In this document: in pieces, positions 1-6,518 of the stretch
Numbering within the stretch: position 1 is the stretch's first letter
Layout: each line of letters opens with the position of its first letter
DNA from: Pseudomonadota bacterium
GTDB lineage: Bacteria > Pseudomonadota > Alphaproteobacteria > Acetobacterales > Acetobacteraceae
Length of the DNA: 12,233 nt
Assembly: GCA_021780935.1 (NCBI GenBank)
Contig: JAJXXT010000084.1
Coordinates: forward strand, 1-12,233
Direction of reading: 5' to 3'
The notes under the pieces: generated by a model
Told to the model about the DNA's origin: nothing
What the model saw: only the letters and a program-made list of their open reading frames with translations
The model's database searches: none
Position numbers and translations under genes: made by a program

Positions 1-121
1 CCCGTACCTCCTCCGCCAGCGCCTTCAACTGCTCCGGCGAAAAGTTACGCAAATCCCCAGGCCCACGAACCCGATCCAAATGCGGCGTCGCAGGCCGAGG
101 CGAAGAGAGCGGGTCGGTCAC
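1..121 (-). CDS. dxs: 1-deoxy-D-xylulose-5-phosphate synthase, N-terminal fragment (partial, runs off the left edge)
   Basis: Dxs is the thiamine-diphosphate enzyme that condenses pyruvate and glyceraldehyde-3-phosphate in the first, flux-setting step of the cytosolic MEP isoprenoid pathway. Only the first 40 codons are present. They read like a Dxs N-terminus: a short Pro/Ser-rich leader, then LDRVRGPGDLRNFSPEQL and an Ala/Glu-rich helix, matching the usual 'P-LD-I--P-DLR-L---QL--LA-E-R' opening. The catalytic domains lie outside the window. The start is taken as the GTG at 119-121, because an in-frame TAG (125-127) lies two codons upstream and a GAAGG Shine-Dalgarno-like stretch sits about 7 nt before it. 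The gene is transcribed divergently from ispH. Its codons end in T or G more often than those of the hpn genes. The short length limits certainty, but the match is specific. Confidence 0.85.
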   Translation of the reverse strand, partial: MTDPLSSPRPATPHLDRVRGPGDLRNFSPEQLKALAEEVR

Positions 122-156
122 GGGCTAGCCTTCGCGGTTGTTGCAAAATTACCACA

Positions 157-170
157 GTTCACCGGAGAAC
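157..170. promoter_or_regulatory. Imperfect 14-bp palindrome upstream of dxs (possible operator)
   Basis: GTTCACCGGAGAAC has arms GTTC/GAAC around a central CCGG, with one mismatched pair (A/A). It lies 36-49 bp upstream of the dxs GTG, where an operator or promoter element would be expected. It does not match the alphaproteobacterial LexA direct repeat (GTTC-N7-GTTC). A palindrome this short can occur by chance, so a regulatory role is only inferred. Confidence 0.2.
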
Positions 171-325
171 CACCCGACACGCGCCGCCAACCGTCTGAAT
201 GCCCGGGTTTGGCCTTTCTTATCATATCAGATGTGCCTCGTGATGTTGCGGCTCGCGGCGGGCTGATCGCGCCGGAATCCCTGAATTCCGCCGCCATCGC
301 CCCAGCGCCGGCCGTTCTTGCGGCA

Positions 326-352
326 TTGCGGGTGCGTTGCAAATTGTAATAT
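326..352 (+). promoter_or_regulatory. Weak housekeeping-type (sigma-70-like) promoter candidate for ispH-hpnH
   Basis: TTGCGG (326-331) and TAATAT (347-352) are separated by 15 bp, shorter than the usual 16-18. The -10 hexamer lies in one of the few AT-rich spots of this region. It is listed as an alternative or second promoter to the EcfG-like candidate immediately downstream. Transcription would begin near 359, which would place the ATG at 337 upstream of the transcript and favour the ispH start at 433. Confidence 0.25.
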
Positions 353-353
353 C

Positions 354-378
354 GGAACCGGGCGGAACAAGCCGCGTT
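354..378 (+). promoter_or_regulatory. Candidate EcfG-type (general stress response) promoter for ispH-hpnH
   Basis: GGAAC at 354-358 is followed after exactly 16 nt by CGTT at 375-378. This matches the published alphaproteobacterial EcfG consensus GGAAC-N16/17-CGTT in every specified base. It points toward ispH, and initiation 6-8 nt downstream would give a leader of about 45 nt before the ATG at 433. The match and its orientation are seen directly. EcfG control is inferred, because no sigma factor gene is in the window. EcfG is known to control the hopanoid C-2 methylase gene hpnP in Rhodopseudomonas palustris TIE-1, so control of hopanoid genes by this sigma factor has a precedent. Confidence 0.45.
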
Positions 379-384
379 GTTCCG
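363..384. promoter_or_regulatory. Perfect 8-bp inverted repeat upstream of ispH
   Basis: CGGAACAA (363-370) and TTGTTCCG (377-384) are exact inverted copies separated by the 6-nt GCCGCG. The dyad overlaps the -10 part of the EcfG-like candidate and ends about 48 bp before the ispH ATG. It could be a repressor or activator site. If transcription starts at the upstream sigma-70-like element, it could instead form a 5'-UTR hairpin. I recognise no specific regulator for it. Confidence 0.4.
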
Positions 385-432
385 AAAAGGGTGTGCCTCT
401 CGATATCCGGCCCGCCGCGGGAGAAGGTAGGA

Positions 433-1386
433 ATGCGCGTTATCCTGGCCCAGCCGCGTGGCTTCTGTGCGGGCGTCGAGCGGGCGATCGAAATTGTCGA
501 ACGGGCCCTAATCAAGTATGGGCCGCCCATCTATGTTCGCCATGAGATCGTGCACAATCGGCATGTGGTTGAGGATTTGCGCCGCCGCGGAGCGATTTTC
601 GTCGACGAACTCGACGAAATTCCGGCCGGCGCGATGACCGTGTTCAGCGCCCACGGCGTGCCCCGGGCCGTCGAGGAGGTGGCCGCCGAGCGCGGCCTGC
701 CAGTGCTGGACGCAACCTGCCCGCTGGTCGCGAAGGTCCACAACGAGGGCCGCCGCTATGCGGCGCAAGGGCGCGAGATCGTGCTCGTCGGGCATGCCGG
801 CCATGCCGAGGTGGAGGGCACGATCGGGCAGGTGCCGGCCAGGGTGCACCTGGTGCAGACCGTCGAGGATGTCGCGATGATCGCGCCGGCCGATCCCGAA
901 CGGCTTGCCTACATCACCCAGACGACGCTGTCGGTCGATGACACACGCGGCATCATCGCGGCCCTCACGGCGCGCTTTCCGGCCATTGTCGGGCCCGACG
1001 TGCGCGACATCTGCTATGCGACGCAGAACCGCCAGCAGGCGGTGCGCGAGCTCGCGGCCGTGGTGGATCTGATTCTCGTCGTCGGCAGCCGCAACTCCTC
1101 GAACTCCAACCGGCTGCGCGAGATCGGCGAGGAGCTGGGCAAGCCTGCCTATCTCATCGACGACGCCGCCGCGCTGAGGCGGGAGTGGTTCCGCGGGATC
1201 GCGAGCGTCGGACTCACCGCGGGGGCCTCGGCGCCGGAGACACTGGTGCGGGGCGTCATCGATGGGTTGCGCGCGATCGCGCCGGTCGAGATCGAGACGC
1301 TCGCGGGCGTTGCCGAGGATGTGCGCTTCCGTTTTCCGCTGGAACTGGCCGATGCCGTTCCGGCAGCCACCGCTCATGCCGCCTGA
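433..1386 (+). CDS. ispH: 4-hydroxy-3-methylbut-2-enyl diphosphate reductase
   Basis: IspH (LytB) is the cytosolic [4Fe-4S] enzyme that reductively dehydrates HMBPP to IPP and DMAPP, the last MEP step. The protein is 317 aa, normal for the family. The three cluster-binding cysteines are visible: C12 in PRGFCAGV, C96 in DATCPLV and C194 in CYATQNR. Substrate-site residues are also present: H41, H74, H124 with E126 in HAGHAEVEG, the TQTTLSVDD segment (162-170), and the [11 protein letters not shown] diphosphate-binding segment (218-228). The frame stays open upstream to an ATG at 337, but that would add 32 unrelated residues. The ATG at 433 has an AGAAGG/AGGA ribosome site 0-6 nt upstream and puts the canonical [15 protein letters not shown] at the N-terminus. 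The gene is followed after 9 nt by hpnH, so the two are probably co-transcribed. Confidence 0.97.
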   Translation: MRVILAQPRGFCAGVERAIEIVERALIKYGPPIYVRHEIVHNRHVVEDLRRRGAIFVDELDEIPAGAMTVFSAHGVPRAVEEVAAERGLPVLDATCPLVAKVHNEGRRYAAQGREIVLVGHAGHAEVEGTIGQVPARVHLVQTVEDVAMIAPADPERLAYITQTTLSVDDTRGIIAALTARFPAIVGPDVRDICYATQNRQQAVRELAAVVDLILVVGSRNSSNSNRLREIGEELGKPAYLIDDAAALRREWFRGIASVGLTAGASAPETLVRGVIDGLRAIAPVEIETLAGVAEDVRFRFPLELADAVPAATAHAA

Positions 1387-1395
1387 GGATCAGAC

Positions 1396-2535
1396 ATGCC
1401 CGTTCCGCTGAATCAGATCGTCCGTGTTGGCGCCTACGTGGTGCGCCAGCACCTCGCGGGGCGGCGACGCTATCCGCTGGTGCTGATGCTCGAGCCGTTA
1501 TTTCGTTGCAATCTCGCGTGTGCCGGTTGCGGCAAGATCGATTACCCCGCGGAGATCCTGAACCAGCGTCTGTCGGTCGAGCAGTGCCTCGGTGCCGCGG
1601 CGGAATGCGGCGCGCCCGTGGTGGCGATCGCCGGTGGCGAGCCGCTGTTGCACAAGGAGATGCCGCAGGTCGTCGACGGGCTGCTGAAGCAGGGGCGGTT
1701 CATTTATCTGTGCACCAATGCGCTGCTGCTCGAGAAACAGCTCGACCGGTTCAAGCCGCACCGCAACTTCGCCTGGGACGTGCATCTCGACGGCGACGAG
1801 GCGATGCACGACGCCGCGGTCAGCCAGACCGGTGTCTTCACCCGCGCGGTTGCCGCCATCAAGGCGGCGAAGGCCAGGGGGTTCCGCGTCTGCATCAACA
1901 CCACGCTGTTCGATGGTGCGAAACCGGAACGGGTTGCGACCTTCCTCGACGCCATCAACGCGGCCGGAATCGACGGGGTGATGATCTCGCCTGGCTATGC
2001 CTATGAACGCGCGCCGGATCAGGCGCATTTCCTCAACCGGCGCAAATCCAAGCAACTGTTCCGCGACATCTTTGCGCTCGGCCGCGGTAAGAAGTGGAAG
2101 TTCAATCAGTCCTCGCTGTTCCTCGACTTCCTCGCCGGCAACCAGAGCTATGTCTGCACGCCCTGGGGCAAACCGACACGCAACGTGTTCGGCTGGCAGC
2201 GGCCCTGCTACCTGCTCGGCGAGGGCTACACCGCGAGCTTCAAGGAGCTGATGGAAACCACGGACTGGGACAAGTACGGCACCGGCAATTACGAGAAATG
2301 CGCCGACTGCATGGTCCATTCCGGCTATGAGGCAACCGCCGTCGTCGATGCCGTGCATCATCCGTTGAAGGTGCTGCGGGTGGCGTTGCGCGGACCCCGG
2401 ACAGAGGGGCCGATGGCGGCGGAGATCCCGCTCGATCGTCAGCGGGCCGCCGAGTTCGTGTTCAGCCGCCATGTGCAGGAAAAGCTGTCGGAACTGCATC
2501 ACGAGCCGCGCAAGATGGCTGACGCCGCCGACTGA
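1396..2535 (+). CDS. hpnH: Adenosylhopane synthase (hopanoid biosynthesis radical SAM protein HpnH)
   Basis: HpnH uses a [4Fe-4S] cluster and S-adenosylmethionine to add the 5'-deoxyadenosyl radical to hopene, giving adenosylhopane, the precursor of all C35 hopanoids. The 379-aa length fits the family. The radical-SAM motif CxxxCxxC is C38, C42, C45 (RCNLACAGCG), followed by the AGGEPLLH glycine-rich SAM segment (about residues 79-86). The C-terminal third has further cysteines (CTPWG, RPCYLL, KCADCMVHSGYEA) typical of the HpnH-specific C-terminal domain. No signal peptide or membrane segment is evident. Its ribosome site GAGGA overlaps the ispH stop, with the start 9 nt beyond, indicating translational coupling with ispH. 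It is convergent with hpnG, whose product acts on the HpnH product. Confidence 0.96.
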   Translation: MPVPLNQIVRVGAYVVRQHLAGRRRYPLVLMLEPLFRCNLACAGCGKIDYPAEILNQRLSVEQCLGAAAECGAPVVAIAGGEPLLHKEMPQVVDGLLKQGRFIYLCTNALLLEKQLDRFKPHRNFAWDVHLDGDEAMHDAAVSQTGVFTRAVAAIKAAKARGFRVCINTTLFDGAKPERVATFLDAINAAGIDGVMISPGYAYERAPDQAHFLNRRKSKQLFRDIFALGRGKKWKFNQSSLFLDFLAGNQSYVCTPWGKPTRNVFGWQRPCYLLGEGYTASFKELMETTDWDKYGTGNYEKCADCMVHSGYEATAVVDAVHHPLKVLRVALRGPRTEGPMAAEIPLDRQRAAEFVFSRHVQEKLSELHHEPRKMADAAD

Positions 2536-2538
2536 GCG

Positions 2539-2555
2539 GAGCGGCGACGCCGCTC
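2539..2555. terminator. GC hairpin between convergent hpnH and hpnG (possible bidirectional terminator)
   Basis: GAGCGGC (2539-2545), a GAC loop, and GCCGCTC (2549-2555) form a perfect 7-bp GC-rich stem. It sits in the 28-bp gap between the hpnH stop (TGA 2533-2535) and the hpnG stop (TGA complement at 2564-2566), exactly where a shared terminator would lie. Neither side has a T-tract, so it is not a canonical intrinsic terminator. It may act as a transcript-end stabiliser or block read-through only partly. Confidence 0.45.
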
Positions 2556-2563
2556 GGCGCGCG

Positions 2564-3217
2564 TCACCGCACGGTGGCCGCGGCGTTCTCCGGCTTGATC
2601 GCGCTGGCAACCGCGGCACGCAGTGCGCGGCGCGCCAGGGCGGCGTCGTGCGCGAGGCCGATGAGGGCAAACACGTCGCGCGGGTGACGCAGGAGGTCGC
2701 GGGCGACGCGCGCGACGGCGATGCGCCCGTTGCTGTCCAGCGCCGCCGTGGCCGCGCTCGGCAGGTCGCGATCCCAGGCATCGCAGATCGCACGCACGAC
2801 GGCGAAGGGGAGGTTTGCCACGTGGGCCGCCGCCGCAACGGCGCCGCTTTCCAGGTCCACCGCCGCGGCACCGGTGGCGACATGGGCGGCGTGGCGTGCT
2901 GGCACGCTGCCGATCGCCGCCTGCGCGCCCAGCAGCACGCCGCGGCGGCGGGAAAACCGCGTGGCCAGGGCTGCGTCCGTTGGCAGCAGCACACCGTCCA
3001 CCAGCACCGCGTCGGCCACCACCAGATGGCCGGGGCACAAGGCGGGCGAGAGTCCGCCAGCGAGGCCGAAGGAGAGCAGGGCGTCCACGCCGTGGCGCAA
3101 CAGGCGCAGCACGGCCTCCTCCGCGCCGGCGGCGGTGCCGCCGCCGATCTCGACGATCCCCAACGGGGCCGCGATACGCGCCTCGGCCTCCAGCCCGACC
3201 ACCACGCCTAGTTTCAC
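2564..3217 (-). CDS. hpnG: Adenosylhopane nucleosidase/phosphorylase HpnG
   Basis: HpnG belongs to the purine nucleoside phosphorylase / MTA-SAH nucleosidase fold. It removes adenine from adenosylhopane, leading to ribosylhopane or its phosphate. The 217-aa protein shows the family landmarks: a glycine-rich SFGLAGGL phosphate/ribose loop (49-56), an AVDLESGAV segment (119-127) corresponding to the VDMEsaa purine-site motif, and RAICDAWDRDLP (142-153), whose Asp matches the catalytic Asp position of the R-x-I-S/C-D motif. The N-terminus MKLGVVVGLEAE is also typical. The start is the GTG at 3215-3217, 6 bp past the shc stop, with AGAAG just upstream, so it is the last gene of the hpnA-G operon. 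It is convergent with hpnH, which acts one step earlier. Confidence 0.92.
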   Translation of the reverse strand: MKLGVVVGLEAEARIAAPLGIVEIGGGTAAGAEEAVLRLLRHGVDALLSFGLAGGLSPALCPGHLVVADAVLVDGVLLPTDAALATRFSRRRGVLLGAQAAIGSVPARHAAHVATGAAAVDLESGAVAAAAHVANLPFAVVRAICDAWDRDLPSAATAALDSNGRIAVARVARDLLRHPRDVFALIGLAHDAALARRALRAAVASAIKPENAAATVR

Positions 3218-3223
3218 GGTCTT

Positions 3224-5215
3224 CTAAAAGCCCCAGGCGACGCGCCGGTCGTTGCCGCGCATCAGGTTGCGATAGCGCGCGAGCGCGAGGAGCGGAAAAT
3301 AGAGTCTGTAGCCGTGGTAGCGGAGATAGAAAACGCGTGGGAAACCTACCGCCGTGTAGGGCGCTTCTTCCCAGGTGCCGTCTTGCCGTTGCGTTTCCGC
3401 AAGAAACTTGATGCCGCGCGCTACCGCCTCGCTCCCGGCTTCGCCCGCCGCCATCAGCCCCAGAAGCGCCCAGGCCGTCTGGGACGGGTTGCTGCGGTGG
3501 TAGCGGCCACGGCTGATGCCGGCATAGCTTGCGTTGTCCTCGCCCCAGCCGCCGTCCTCGCGCTGCGTGTCGCGCAGAAAGCCGACGGCCCGGCGCATCA
3601 CGGGATCGTGCGCGGCCAGGCCGGCCGCATTGCAGGCGCAGAGCACGGACCAGGTGCCATAGAGGTAGTTGGTACCCCAGCGGCCGAACCAGCTCCCATC
3701 CGTCTCCTGCTCTGAGCGCAACCAAGCCAGTGCGCGGGCGATGACCTCCGCATCCTCAGGATTCCCATTCTGCGCCAGGAACGAAATACAGCGTGCCGTG
3801 ACATCGGCCGTCGGCGGATCGAGCAATGCGCCGTGATCGGCGAACGGTATATGGTTGAGCACCAGGTGGTCGTTGTCGGCATCGAAGGCACCCCAGCCGC
3901 CGCCGCGGCACTGCATGCCCCGGATCCACGCGCGAGCGCGCTCGATCGCCGCCGTACCGGCGGTTCCGGCTGTGCCACCTGGTGCGGCGGCGCTCTCGTC
4001 ATCCGGGGCGGCGCGGCGCTCTCGATCGAGCAACATGCCGACCACGGCGGTGTCGTCCACGTCGGGATAGTAATCGTTACGATATTGGAATGCCCAGCCG
4101 CCGACCGGCGTGCCCGGCCGCGCCCGGGCCCAGTCGCCCGCGACATCGCGGATCTCGCGCTCGCGCAGCCAGGCATTGGCGCTCGCGACCGCTGCGTCGA
4201 CCCCCTGATCGGGTGCGCCCTGTGCGGCCTCGGCGAGCGCGTGCCCGGCGAGCGCCGTGTCCCAGACCGGCGAGAGGCAGGGCTGGACCCAGGCGCGGTC
4301 CGGCTCGCGCACGACCAGTTTTCTGAGTGCCTGCCACGCGATGTCTGTACGCGGATCGTCCGCGGGGATGCCCAGCGCGTCGAACATCATGGCGGTGTTG
4401 GCCATCGCCGGATAGATGCCGCCGAGCCCGTCCTCGCCGTTGAGACGCGCGATGACGAAGGCAAGCGCCGTGTCGATGGCACGCCGGCGGGAGGCGCGCG
4501 GGAAGAGCTTTTCCAGCGGTCGCAGTACCTGGTCGATGTAGCGGAAGGCCACGCCCCAGCGCGAACGATAAGGGCCGCGAATCCAGTCGCGAATCTGGTC
4601 CGGAGGTGTGACGAACAGCTCCGGCACGTGCACGCCCCGCGGATTGCGCGCGCGCGGCTGCAGCGCCAGCAACACCAGGAGCGGCACGATGACCGTGCGC
4701 GACCAATAGGAAACCTTGTCGAGGTGGAACGGAAACCATTGCGGCAGCAGCATGATCTCGACGGGCATCACCGGCACGGCGCGCCATGGCACCTCGCCGT
4801 AGAGCGCAAGCTGCGCGCGCGTGAAGACGTTGGCCCGCTCGGCGCCGCCGGCGGCATGAATCGCTTCGCGCGCGCGGCGCATGTGCGGCGCATCGGGTGG
4901 ATCGCCGATCATTTTCAGCGCGAAGTAGGCTTTCACGCTCGCCGAGATATCGAAGGCTCCGCCATGGAAGAGGGGCCAGCCGCCGTGCTCCGCCTGGACG
5001 CCGCGCAGATAGACGCCAATCCCTGCCTCCAGGGCTGGATCGAGCCGATCGAGGAAATGCGTCAGCAGGACGAATTCGGCCGGAATGGTGGCGTCGGCTT
5101 CGAGCGGAAAGACGAAATGCCCGTCCTCGCGCCGGTGCGCGAGCAGGGCGGCGCGGGCGCGCGAGATGGCGTCGTCGATCCGGGCAAGGTCGGTTGCGAG
5201 CGGCGCTTCGAGCAT
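3224..5215 (-). CDS. shc: Squalene-hopene cyclase
   Basis: Shc (HpnF) is a monotopic membrane cyclase that folds squalene into hopene and diplopterol. From the ATG at 5213-5215 the protein is 663 aa, within the family's usual 630-720. The acidic DXDD initiator is DVDD at 385-388 (YYPDVDDTAV). QW-type repeats are clear: QCRGGGWGAFDADN (435-448), QETDGSWFGRWG (503-514), QREDGGWGED (551-560) and QRQDGTWEE (609-617), with HGGW near residue 80. The frame is open upstream to 5425, but that 70-aa Pro/Arg/Ser-rich stretch is hpnE antiframe sequence and unlike any Shc N-terminus. The chosen start has no strong Shine-Dalgarno and lies 16 bp after the hpnE stop, so coupling is likely. Residues about 401-424 form a low-complexity insertion between DXDD and the following QW motif. 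Confidence 0.96.
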   Translation of the reverse strand: MLEAPLATDLARIDDAISRARAALLAHRREDGHFVFPLEADATIPAEFVLLTHFLDRLDPALEAGIGVYLRGVQAEHGGWPLFHGGAFDISASVKAYFALKMIGDPPDAPHMRRAREAIHAAGGAERANVFTRAQLALYGEVPWRAVPVMPVEIMLLPQWFPFHLDKVSYWSRTVIVPLLVLLALQPRARNPRGVHVPELFVTPPDQIRDWIRGPYRSRWGVAFRYIDQVLRPLEKLFPRASRRRAIDTALAFVIARLNGEDGLGGIYPAMANTAMMFDALGIPADDPRTDIAWQALRKLVVREPDRAWVQPCLSPVWDTALAGHALAEAAQGAPDQGVDAAVASANAWLREREIRDVAGDWARARPGTPVGGWAFQYRNDYYPDVDDTAVVGMLLDRERRAAPDDESAAAPGGTAGTAGTAAIERARAWIRGMQCRGGGWGAFDADNDHLVLNHIPFADHGALLDPPTADVTARCISFLAQNGNPEDAEVIARALAWLRSEQETDGSWFGRWGTNYLYGTWSVLCACNAAGLAAHDPVMRRAVGFLRDTQREDGGWGEDNASYAGISRGRYHRSNPSQTAWALLGLMAAGEAGSEAVARGIKFLAETQRQDGTWEEAPYTAVGFPRVFYLRYHGYRLYFPLLALARYRNLMRGNDRRVAWGF

Positions 5216-5231
5216 CGCGGTCAAATTCAAA

Positions 5232-6518
5232 CTAGCCGGGAGAGGGGCCGGTGGGGAGCGTCGCGCCCGGTTCCAGGAGCAGGGCGGCAGCGCGATCGCC
5301 GGACCTGATGGCACCTTCGATCGTTGCGGGCAAGCCGGTCGCGGTCCAGTCCCCGGCGAGGACGAGGTTGGCGAGCGGCGTGCGCGGCTCGGGGCGGCGC
5401 GCGTTCTGGGCGGCGGTTGCGGCAAAGGTGGCGCGGCGTTCCTTCACCACCCGCCAGGCGGGCACCGGCGCGCTGGCGAGCCCGGCGGCGGCGGCGACGT
5501 CGGACCAGACGGTCCGGGCCAGTTCCTCGGCATCGCGGTCGACCACGCGGTTGGCGGCGGAGATGGTAACGGACAGCACCTGCGGGCGGGCGAACAGCCA
5601 TTCCGCGGTGCCGCCGATGATGCCGATGAAGCCGGCGCCGCCAGGAAGCTGCGCGGTGATGCGGTAGTGCAGGTTGACGATCGCCTCGAAGGCATCGGGT
5701 GCGGTGATGCCCGGCAGCAGTGTCGGCGCGACGCCGGCCGGCACCGCCAGCACGACGGCCTCGCCCGGTCCCAGCGGGAGATCGTCGCCGGCGAAACGGA
5801 GCATGGTGGCGCGGCCGGCCGCGGTCTCGATGGCTGCCAGGCGGGCGCCGGTGCGCAACGCGCCGCCGTGGGCCGCAAGAAAGGTCCGGGCCGGGTGGAC
5901 AAAGCTTTCCGAGAGCCCCTCGCGCGCGACGAGTGGCCGGCAGGCGGCACCGCCCCGGGCCAGCGTCTGTTCCACGACGGCGCCGAGCAGCCGCGCCTCG
6001 GACTCCGCGGGCATGGTGTTCAGGGCAGCGATCGCCAGCGGTTCGAGCAGTCGGCGGGTCAGCGCGCCCTGCGCCAGCAGCGACGCCACCGTCTCTCCCG
6101 GCCGCGCCCGTAACAACCGGCGCAGCGCCAGGTACTCGCCAAGTCGCGCGCCGGGCACGCGGCGCGACGGGGCGAGGATCCACCAGGGGATGGCTCCGGT
6201 GTTGGGGGCCACGATCCAGCGCCGCCCGGAGGGCAGCTCGACGAACGGGAAGATCGGTCGCGCCGGTCCCGTCAGCGGATCGTGCGCGCCGATGCGGGCA
6301 AGATAGGCCATTGCCGCGTGGTTGCCGGACAGCAGCAGATGGTTGCCGTTGTCGATGACGACGCCGAGTTCGCGGTCGGGATAAGAGCGGGCGCGGCCGC
6401 CGGCGGCGGGTCCGGCCTCGTGCACGCTGACCCGCACCCCGCGCGACGCGAGCGCCGTGGCCGCCGCGAGTCCGGCGAGGCCGGCGCCGACGACGTGGAC
6501 GTGGCGCGGAGGACTCAC
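5232..6518 (-). CDS. hpnE: Hydroxysqualene dehydroxylase (FAD-dependent, HpnE)
   Basis: HpnE is an FAD amine-oxidase-fold enzyme that reduces hydroxysqualene to squalene, the third step of the HpnCDE route from farnesyl diphosphate. The 428-aa protein opens with a Rossmann dinucleotide motif VGAGLAGLAAA (10-20), then the acidic end of beta-2 and GGRARSY (40-46), the classic desaturase FAD signature. The C-terminal FAD-contacting segment LVLAGDWTATGLPATIEGA spans about 385-403. The start is the GTG at 6516-6518, which overlaps the hpnD TGA in a GTGA arrangement. An upstream in-frame GTG at 6555-6557 would add 13 residues that overlap hpnD coding sequence and lack family character. No membrane helix is obvious; association with the membrane surface is expected from its lipid substrate. 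Confidence 0.95.
   Translation of the reverse strand: MSPPRHVHVVGAGLAGLAAATALASRGVRVSVHEAGPAAGGRARSYPDRELGVVIDNGNHLLLSGNHAAMAYLARIGAHDPLTGPARPIFPFVELPSGRRWIVAPNTGAIPWWILAPSRRVPGARLGEYLALRRLLRARPGETVASLLAQGALTRRLLEPLAIAALNTMPAESEARLLGAVVEQTLARGGAACRPLVAREGLSESFVHPARTFLAAHGGALRTGARLAAIETAAGRATMLRFAGDDLPLGPGEAVVLAVPAGVAPTLLPGITAPDAFEAIVNLHYRITAQLPGGAGFIGIIGGTAEWLFARPQVLSVTISAANRVVDRDAEELARTVWSDVAAAAGLASAPVPAWRVVKERRATFAATAAQNARRPEPRTPLANLVLAGDWTATGLPATIEGAIRSGDRAAALLLEPGATLPTGPSPG

Larger units (their letters stand above)
122..432. other. Divergent dxs / ispH intergenic region
   Basis: These 311 bp between the divergent dxs and ispH starts contain no convincing gene. Short open frames here have no recognisable motif and are shadows of GC-rich DNA. 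Two comparatively AT-rich islands stand out against the background: about 139-160, and 209-233 (TTTCTTATCATATCAG). The latter, read on the minus strand, contains TATGAT and could be a -10 element for dxs, but I find no good -35 for it. The right part holds the EcfG-like promoter candidate and the dyad listed separately. The left part holds an imperfect palindrome. Confidence 0.6.

Noticed and set aside
363..384. Dyad read as a LexA (SOS) box
   Set aside because: Alphaproteobacterial LexA recognises direct repeats GTTC-N7-GTTC; here GAAC and GTTC are inverted and separated by 10 nt, so the fit is poor.
337..432. Upstream ATG giving ispH a 32-residue N-terminal extension
   Set aside because: The extension has no IspH similarity, would overlap the candidate promoter elements, and the ATG at 433 has a better ribosome site and yields the canonical N-terminus.
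1498..2994. Long minus-strand open frame (498 aa) opposite hpnH
   Set aside because: It runs antisense to hpnH and crosses into hpnG in a different frame. Its composition is Arg/Ala/Pro/His-rich with no domain, as expected for an antisense shadow in GC-rich DNA.
3833..5308. Long plus-strand open frame (491 aa) opposite shc
   Set aside because: It is fully antisense to an intact squalene-hopene cyclase and has no recognisable motif; an antisense artefact.
5216..5425. 70-residue N-terminal extension of Shc
   Set aside because: It lies inside hpnE in another frame and is Pro/Arg/Ser-rich low-complexity sequence typical of shadow frames; family-like sequence starts at the Met encoded at 5213-5215.
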